Of a DNA stretch of 64,000 nt, positions 56,378-64,000 are shown one piece after another. A program made the translations under genes and the position numbers. The DNA lies in NCBI GenBank assembly GCA_945861245.1, contig CAMAUE010000003.1:1-64000 (forward strand). The letters run 5' to 3'. The DNA comes from Singulisphaera sp. GP187. GTDB lineage: Bacteria; Planctomycetota; Planctomycetia; Gemmatales; Gemmataceae. Every line of letters starts with the position of its first letter. The first letter of the stretch is position 1. Under the pieces are notes generated by a model. The model saw only the letters and a program-made list of their open reading frames with translations, did no database searches and was not told the DNA's origin.

Positions 56378-59300
56378 ATGGACGATCCAGAGAAGGACGA
56401 AGTACGCGAAAAGACCGAAGCGCAAAGGCACTTCGATGCCGCGGACGAATTGCGCCTCGAGGGCAAGCTGGATCGTGCGATCGCAGAGTGCGAGGCAGCG
56501 ATTCGGCTCGATCCGAATTATGCGCGTGCGTACGGGTGCCGTGGTGCTGCGTTCCGCGCCAAGGGCGATCTCGAACAAGCCTTGGTCGACTTTACGACGG
56601 CGTTGAATCTTGATCCCAGCTTCGTCTGGGGTTTTGTCGAACGCGGCATGCTTTATCGTCAGATAGACAGGCTCGATGCGGCCATGGCGGATATTAGCGA
56701 TGCCCTGTCGCTGGAAGACGGTTACGCCCGCGCCTGGGGAGCCCGGGGCCTCATCCACGGGCAGCGTCAGGACCATGATCTCGCGATCGCCGACTTCGAT
56801 CGGGCGCTCGACCTCGATCCCGACTACCACCTTATCTACCTCTATCGCGCACGGGCTCGACGCTTTCTACAGCAATACGATCTCGCGATGGGCGATCTCA
56901 ATGAATTGATTCGACAGGACGAAATATTGGCCGACGCCTACGCCGAGCGCGGCGCCGTCTACCGTCGGCTTGGCGAGTTGGACATGGCGATTGGCGATTT
57001 GTGTGAGTCGGTCGAAATAGAACCAGACCCGTGGGTCTACTCGGAACTGGGCAGTGCCTACGGTCGAAAAGGCGATTCAGCGCAGGCGGAAGCGAGCTTT
57101 TCCAAGGCGCTCGAACTCGATCCGAAATTCGTACGAGCGATGGCCGAGCGTGGCGTGCTACGGCGTCGCGCGGGGCGCTGGCAGGAAGCGATTGCCGATC
57201 TCGATAGCGCAATCACCCTTGAGCCTGACGCCTGGAAGCTGGCGGAGCGTGGCTGCGCTCATGCCGGCGCCGACCAGTACCAGGCTGCGTTGGTGGATTA
57301 CAACGCTGCGCTCGAATTGGAACCGAACTACTCCTTCGCACTGGCAAGACGCGGAATGGCGTATCGCGAACTCGATGACTATGACCAGGCGATTCGCGAC
57401 CTGACTCGAGCGTTGAAGGTGGGGCCGGCCAGCGACTGGATTTATGCGGAACGTGGATCGGCGTTTCGGCTCAAAGGCATGCTCGATTTTGCCATTGACG
57501 ATCTCACAGAGGCGGTCGAGCGCGATCCCGATTATTCCTGGGCCTGGGCGGAACGCGGGGCGTCGCATCGGCTCAAGGGGCAGCTCGATGAGGCCGTCGC
57601 CGACTTGAGCCGTGCTATCAAGCTTTCGCCGACCTATACCTGGGCGATTGGGCAACGCGGCATCGCGCATCGCCATGCAGGCGACCATGCCAAGGCGATC
57701 GCCGACTTGTCGCACGCTTTGGAGTTGGGCGGGGAGCGAATGTGGGTGCTGTCGCAGCGCGGCGTCGCCTATCGTGAGGCAGGCGAATACGCCGCCGGTG
57801 TCGCCGATCTCTCCGCCTCGCTGGTGATCGAGGAATCGACCTGGGCGTTCGTCGAGCGGGCGATCTGCTATCGCAATCTCGAACAGTACGACCTTGCGAT
57901 TGCCGATTGTTCCAAAGCGATCGAGCGCGCACCGAAGCACGCGACGGCCTGGGCGCAACGCGGCTACGCCTTTGCCGAGAAAGGCGATGCGGATCAGGCG
58001 ATCGCCGACTTTACCGAGGCGTTGAAACTCGACGCCGGCATCGGCTGGGCGTTTGATCAGCGAGCGCTTGCGTATCGAAAGAAAAACCTGCTGGATCTCG
58101 CCTTGGCCGACTTTTCCGAATCGTTGCGATTGTTCCCGAACGACGCCTGGAGTTGGGCGCAGCGCGGCGTCACACATCGGACGGCTGGGGCCTATAATCT
58201 CGCGATTGTCGACCTGACCAAGGCCATCGAACTCGCGCGCGATGAATCGTGGATTTACGCTGCCCGCGGTCTGACGAATCGGCTGGCGAATTCGCTGGTG
58301 GATGCCATCGGCGATTTCACTCGGGCACTGGAAATGGATTCCGACTATGTCTACGCTTTGGGCCAGCGCGCCATCGCCTACCGCATTCAAGGAAGTTGCC
58401 AGCTCGCGCTTGCCGACCTGAACAAAGCAATCGGATTAGGCGGCAAGCAGGATTGGCTTTATGACGCCCGTGGGCGAACGCTTCGATTGATCGGACAGCA
58501 CGAGGCGGCCATCGCCGACCTGACGGTTTCATTGGAAATCACCGGCGACTCGGCATGGACGTTGACGGAGCGTGGCCAGGCCTACCGCATGCTCGGCAAG
58601 TACGCCGAGGCCGTCGCCGATTTCACGCGATCGTTGGAACTGGAGCCCGATGAGTCGCTGGCGTGGGCGGAGCGCGGCGTTTCGCAATATCACCTGAAGC
58701 AGTACGATGCGGCCATTGCCGACCTCACTAGAGCATTGGCGATCAATCCGAATTACACCTGGGCACGGAGCCAGCGCGGGCTTGCCTATCGGGTGTATGG
58801 AAAGCACGATTACGCCATCGCCGATTTGACGGCAGCATTGGAGGCACACCCAAGCGATGCCTGGGTCTTGGCTCAACGTGGCATCGCCTACCGCGAGAAG
58901 AAAGAACTTGCCAAGGCCGTCAGCGAGCTTTCCCGCGCGATCGAACTCGGCAAAAACGAATCATGGGTGCTGGGCGAACGTGGCTTCGCCTATCGGCTTA
59001 ATAAGCAATGGGACGAGGCGATCGTCGATTTCAACGCGCAGATCGAAGGCAATCCCGCCAGTGGCTGGGCACATGCCCAGCGGGCGGTATCCTACCGCGA
59101 GAAGAAAGACCAGGCCAAGGCCATCAACGATTACACTCGTGCGATGGAATTGGGGATGCGCGAAGGATGGGTCGTCGGTGAACGCGGACTCTGCTATCGG
59201 CTTATCAAACAATACGACGACGCCATCGCCGATCTGAACGCCCATATCCAGGTCGACCCGGACAGCGGTTGGGCATTCGCTCAGCGCGGCATTGCCTACC

Positions 59301-60406
59301 GAGAGAAGGGTGAGTTCGCCCAAGCGGTTTCGGACCTCACGCACGCAATCGAACTTGGCAAGAATGAAGCCTGGGTTTTTGGTGCACGTGGCCTTGCCTA
59401 TCGTCGATCCGATCAGTTCGACCACGCCATCGCCGATTTCACGGCACAGATAGCGATCGACCCGGACGACAGCTGGCCGTACGGATATCGCGGCGAGACA
59501 CATATCGCGAAAAAACTGTACGCGGAAGCTGTCGCTGACCTGACCCGGGCGAATGAACTGAGCAATAACGACGCCTGGTTTCGCAGTCAACTTGCCTATG
59601 CGCTTCGCTTGAACAACCAGTATGACGCAGCCATCGCCGCGTTCGCCGCGTTTCTTGAGATCGGCACCGACAAAATCTGGGGGCTCGCGCAACGCGGAAT
59701 CGCCCATCGGCAGAAAGGCGACTACCCGGTTGCAATAGCGGATTTGACGACAGCTATCGAACTCGGCCAAGTGAAAGCCTGGGTGTATGGCGAACGCGGA
59801 ATGACCTATTACTTTGCTAAACAATACGAAAATGCGATAGCCGATTTCACGACGGCGATCGATATGGACCGTAGCCTTGGCTGGCTTCACAGACAACGTG
59901 CGCGAACCTGGGCGCATCGCCGCTACTACTCCAAAGCGCTCGCTGATATCGACGAGGCCATGAAGGTCGAGCCGAAGAACCAGGCGGAATATCTGGCGAT
60001 TCGAGCTGATTTTCACGAGAGATTCGACCGAATTGCTCTCGCGCGGCGAGATATGGATGCGGCGTTCCTTCTCGCTCCCGATGACGCTCATGTCAATAAT
60101 CTCATCGCCTGGCTAACTGCGACCAGTCCGTCGCCAGACTTTCGAGATGGTGCCGGTGCACTAAGGCACGCTACCAAGGCGTGCGAGAAAACGAACTGGC
60201 AGGACCATGACTACATCGACTCTCTTGCCGCCGCGTGCGCCGAGGTTGGCGATTTCGCCAGGGCGCTTGAACTGCAAATGAAAGCGATGGAAGGCGCTTC
60301 GGCAAATCAGATAGCCGACTTCGCTTCAAGGCTCGGGCTCTACCGAGCCAATACGCCATTCCGTCGCGTCGCGGAGACGCCGCTGGATGATGCCGATGTC
60401 GGCTAA
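56378..60406 (+). CDS. Giant tetratricopeptide repeat protein
   Basis: Continuous 34-residue TPR units (e.g. AYRIQGSCQLALADLNKAIGLGGKQDWLYDARGRTLRLIGQHEAAIADLTVSLEI) along almost the whole length. Confidence 0.93.
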   Translation: MDDPEKDEVREKTEAQRHFDAADELRLEGKLDRAIAECEAAIRLDPNYARAYGCRGAAFRAKGDLEQALVDFTTALNLDPSFVWGFVERGMLYRQIDRLDAAMADISDALSLEDGYARAWGARGLIHGQRQDHDLAIADFDRALDLDPDYHLIYLYRARARRFLQQYDLAMGDLNELIRQDEILADAYAERGAVYRRLGELDMAIGDLCESVEIEPDPWVYSELGSAYGRKGDSAQAEASFSKALELDPKFVRAMAERGVLRRRAGRWQEAIADLDSAITLEPDAWKLAERGCAHAGADQYQAALVDYNAALELEPNYSFALARRGMAYRELDDYDQAIRDLTRALKVGPASDWIYAERGSAFRLKGMLDFAIDDLTEAVERDPDYSWAWAERGASHRLKGQLDEAVADLSRAIKLSPTYTWAIGQRGIAHRHAGDHAKAIADLSHALELGGERMWVLSQRGVAYREAGEYAAGVADLSASLVIEESTWAFVERAICYRNLEQYDLAIADCSKAIERAPKHATAWAQRGYAFAEKGDADQAIADFTEALKLDAGIGWAFDQRALAYRKKNLLDLALADFSESLRLFPNDAWSWAQRGVTHRTAGAYNLAIVDLTKAIELARDESWIYAARGLTNRLANSLVDAIGDFTRALEMDSDYVYALGQRAIAYRIQGSCQLALADLNKAIGLGGKQDWLYDARGRTLRLIGQHEAAIADLTVSLEITGDSAWTLTERGQAYRMLGKYAEAVADFTRSLELEPDESLAWAERGVSQYHLKQYDAAIADLTRALAINPNYTWARSQRGLAYRVYGKHDYAIADLTAALEAHPSDAWVLAQRGIAYREKKELAKAVSELSRAIELGKNESWVLGERGFAYRLNKQWDEAIVDFNAQIEGNPASGWAHAQRAVSYREKKDQAKAINDYTRAMELGMREGWVVGERGLCYRLIKQYDDAIADLNAHIQVDPDSGWAFAQRGIAYREKGEFAQAVSDLTHAIELGKNEAWVFGARGLAYRRSDQFDHAIADFTAQIAIDPDDSWPYGYRGETHIAKKLYAEAVADLTRANELSNNDAWFRSQLAYALRLNNQYDAAIAAFAAFLEIGTDKIWGLAQRGIAHRQKGDYPVAIADLTTAIELGQVKAWVYGERGMTYYFAKQYENAIADFTTAIDMDRSLGWLHRQRARTWAHRRYYSKALADIDEAMKVEPKNQAEYLAIRADFHERFDRIALARRDMDAAFLLAPDDAHVNNLIAWLTATSPSPDFRDGAGALRHATKACEKTNWQDHDYIDSLAAACAEVGDFARALELQMKAMEGASANQIADFASRLGLYRANTPFRRVAETPLDDADVG

Positions 60407-60593
60407 CCCGGGGCGTGAAGCGGAGGGTGGCGGTGACGACATCGCGTTCCGCTTCGCGCTGCGGTAAAATGGAAAGCGGGCCGAGTGCGGCTGGCCGACG
60501 CGCACTTGCTCCGCTACAGTGTCAGCAGGAGCCGACGGCGCATCAAACGCCGGGCCAAGGATTCGTCCCTCAACTCATCACGGATATTGCGAC

Positions 60594-61880
<1,287 letters not shown>

Positions 61881-61904
61881 CAACAGTCAAATAATGTTGA
61901 TTCC

Positions 61905-61985
61905 GTTTAGCCGCTCGCCTTTGGCGAGCGCGAACTCCGTGCCGCACGCTACCTGTTCGCGCTCGCCCAAGGCGAGCGGCTAAAC
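61905..61985. repeat. Family A palindromic repeat
   Basis: GTTTAGCCGCTCGCCTTTGGCGAGCGCGA ... TCGCGCTCGCCCAAGGCGAGCGGCTAAAC. Confidence 0.9.
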
Positions 61986-62015
61986 AAAAACAAAAATGCC
62001 ACAAGAGGCACCACC

Positions 62016-64000
62016 ATGGCCAGCGATTCGGTGAAGGAAAAGAAAAAACTCGGCAATGCCATACCCAAGCTCAATCGCGCTAAACGGCCTGAAGGCATGA
62101 CGCTCGAAGAATGGCAGATCGCCCTGCGAAAAGATCATGGCCGCAAGCAGAACTTCCACATCCAGAACGTCGGTGACGCGCCGATCTTCTCCGAGTTCAC
62201 CGTTCGCAATCCGCAGAGTCATGGCTCGTATCGCGTTGTCATTCGCGGGGCCAAGCTCGGCGACAACTCCTGCACGTGCGGTGATTTCCTGACTAACACG
62301 CTCGGAACTTGCAAACACATCGAATACACACTGGCGCATCTCGAAAACAATCGCGGCGGATGCAAATCGCTTGGCGAAGGCCGATCCGCCAATTACAGCG
62401 AAATTTATCTCCGCTACGGCAACCAGCGCGAGGTAATATTCTGCCCCGGCACGGATTGTTCGCGCGAGTTGGATGGTGTTGCACGCGAATACTTTTCGGC
62501 CGAGGGTGTACTCCACGCGGAGGCCGCCGAGAAGTTCGACGAATTCCTCGATCGCGCTCGCACCTTCGAGCACGAGCTGCGCGTGCAGGACGATGTCGCG
62601 CCGTCACTAGCCGAGAAACGCGACGTTCTTGAGCGCGAGGAAATCCTGAATCGCGAATATCCGTGCGGAGCGAAGAGCGCGACTCTGAAGAAGCTGCTCA
62701 AGGTTCCACTGTTCGACTACCAGGCGGAAGGCGCTCTCTTCGCCGCCCGCGCGGGTCGCTGTCTGATTGGCGATGAGATGGGCCTGGGCAAAACGATCCA
62801 GGCGATCGCCGCCATCGAGTTGATGGCCCGCCATTTCGGCGTCGAACGTGTGCTCGTCGTCTGCCCGACTTCGCTCAAGCACCAATGGCAACGCGAAATC
62901 GAACGGTTCAGCGATCACGCTTCGCAGATCATCAACGGCGGCCAGGCCGTGCGCGCCGCTCAATTCCGCGAGACGACCGCCATCAAGATCATGAACTATG
63001 ACACGATCCACGCCGACCTCGACCGCATCGGCGATTGGGCGCCCGATCTCGTCATTCTCGACGAAGCCCAGCGCATCAAAAACTGGAACACGCGCGTCGC
63101 CCGCAGCGTGAAGAAGATCGACTGCCCCTACGCCGTCGTGTTGACCGGCACGCCGTTGGAAAATCGGCTCGAAGAGCTGATTTCCATCGTGCAATTCGTC
63201 GATCGCAATCGGCTCGGACCGACCTTCCGATTGCTCGAAAATCATCAGGACCGCGACGAAGCAGGCAAGGTCATCGGCTACAAGAACCTCGGCCAAATCG
63301 GCAAGACGCTCGAACCAGTTCTGCTCCGCCGGCGCAAGGCCGAGGTGCTCGATCAGCTTCCCGAACGGCTCGACAAGAACCTGTTCGTTCCAATGTCCGA
63401 ATTGCAAATGCAGCAACACGACGAAGGCAAACTCATCGTTGCTCGCATCGTGCAGAAATGGCGACGCTATCAGTACCTGTCCGAGATCGACAAACAAAAA
63501 CTGATGGCCGCGATGCAGGGCATGCGCATGTCATGCGATAGCTCGTACCTGCTCGATCCTACCACCAACGAAGGCTTCAAGGTTGGCGAGGCGACCTCGC
63601 AACTTGAAGAGATGTTTGCCGAGGAACCGGTCAAAGTCGTAATCTTCAGCCAATGGCTGCGCATGCACGAATTGCTGGTGAAACAGTTCATCGACAAGTG
63701 CTGGGGCCACGTGTTCTTCCACGGCGGCGTGCCGAGCGCGAAACGCCAGGACCTTGTCGACAAGTTCCGCAACGATCCCGAGTGCCGACTGTTCCTGGCG
63801 ACCGACGCCGGCTCGGTTGGGTTGAACCTGCAGTTCGCGTCGGTCGTGCTCAACATGGACCTGCCGTGGAACCCTGCCGTGCTCGAACAACGCATTGGCC
63901 GAGTGTATCGGCTCGGACAGGAGCGGAAGGTACAGGTCGTCAATTTTGTCGCGCGGGGATCGATCGAGGAAGGGATGTTGTCGGTCCTCAAGTTCAAGAA
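62016..64000 (+). CDS. SNF2-family DEAD/H helicase with SWIM-type zinc finger, C-terminus cut by window edge
   Basis: Manual translation from ATG at 62016: CTCGDFLTNTLGTCKHIEYTLAHLE (CxCx(n)CxH); LIGDEMGLGKTIQAIAAIELMAR; DLVILDEAQRIKNW; LATDAGSVGLNLQFASVVLNMDLPWNPAVLEQRIGRVYRLGQ. Confidence 0.92.
   Translation, partial: MASDSVKEKKKLGNAIPKLNRAKRPEGMTLEEWQIALRKDHGRKQNFHIQNVGDAPIFSEFTVRNPQSHGSYRVVIRGAKLGDNSCTCGDFLTNTLGTCKHIEYTLAHLENNRGGCKSLGEGRSANYSEIYLRYGNQREVIFCPGTDCSRELDGVAREYFSAEGVLHAEAAEKFDEFLDRARTFEHELRVQDDVAPSLAEKRDVLEREEILNREYPCGAKSATLKKLLKVPLFDYQAEGALFAARAGRCLIGDEMGLGKTIQAIAAIELMARHFGVERVLVVCPTSLKHQWQREIERFSDHASQIINGGQAVRAAQFRETTAIKIMNYDTIHADLDRIGDWAPDLVILDEAQRIKNWNTRVARSVKKIDCPYAVVLTGTPLENRLEELISIVQFVDRNRLGPTFRLLENHQDRDEAGKVIGYKNLGQIGKTLEPVLLRRRKAEVLDQLPERLDKNLFVPMSELQMQQHDEGKLIVARIVQKWRRYQYLSEIDKQKLMAAMQGMRMSCDSSYLLDPTTNEGFKVGEATSQLEEMFAEEPVKVVIFSQWLRMHELLVKQFIDKCWGHVFFHGGVPSAKRQDLVDKFRNDPECRLFLATDAGSVGLNLQFASVVLNMDLPWNPAVLEQRIGRVYRLGQERKVQVVNFVARGSIEEGMLSVLKFK

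Noticed and set aside
57158-60091. Long minus-strand ORFs (410 and 376 aa) opposite the TPR gene
   Set aside because: Periodic antisense translation of TPR repeats; not independent genes.
62016-64000. Phage-defence (DISARM/BREX-like) assignment for the SNF2 helicase
   Set aside because: Only a SWIM-SNF2 helicase is visible before the window ends, with no methyltransferase, PLD or other defence partner; such helicases are also common housekeeping genes.

Overview
The window looks like a GC-rich planctomycete chromosome segment. It has Gemmata-type gene content: three DUF1501 proteins, one DUF1549/DUF1553 protein, a PVC-type membrane-bound dehydrogenase/cytochrome c, a DUF1080 protein, an H4MPT cyclohydrolase (mch) with a neighbouring ATP-grasp gene, paired M14 peptidases, an Hsp70 homologue and a giant TPR protein. 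I call about 47 protein genes, one candidate structured RNA, and many palindromic intergenic repeats from at least six families. No tRNA, rRNA, CRISPR array or complete transposon was recognised. The main second-look items are: (1) two genes, a DUF1080 protein and a DUF5615 toxin, each interrupted by one in-frame TAG with clear family sequence continuing downstream; (2) a three-tier nested palindrome at 18278-18686; (3) a palindromic repeat inserted in frame in a DUF1501 gene (LTPNPSPGGRGE); (4) a MotA/TolQ/ExbB-like gene followed by two different long single-TM, TolR-like partners; (5) small TA or DUF29 modules next to all three DUF1501 genes; (6) a possible 6S-sized structured RNA upstream of a polyprenyl synthetase. 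All family names come from reading translated sequence; no database search was run.
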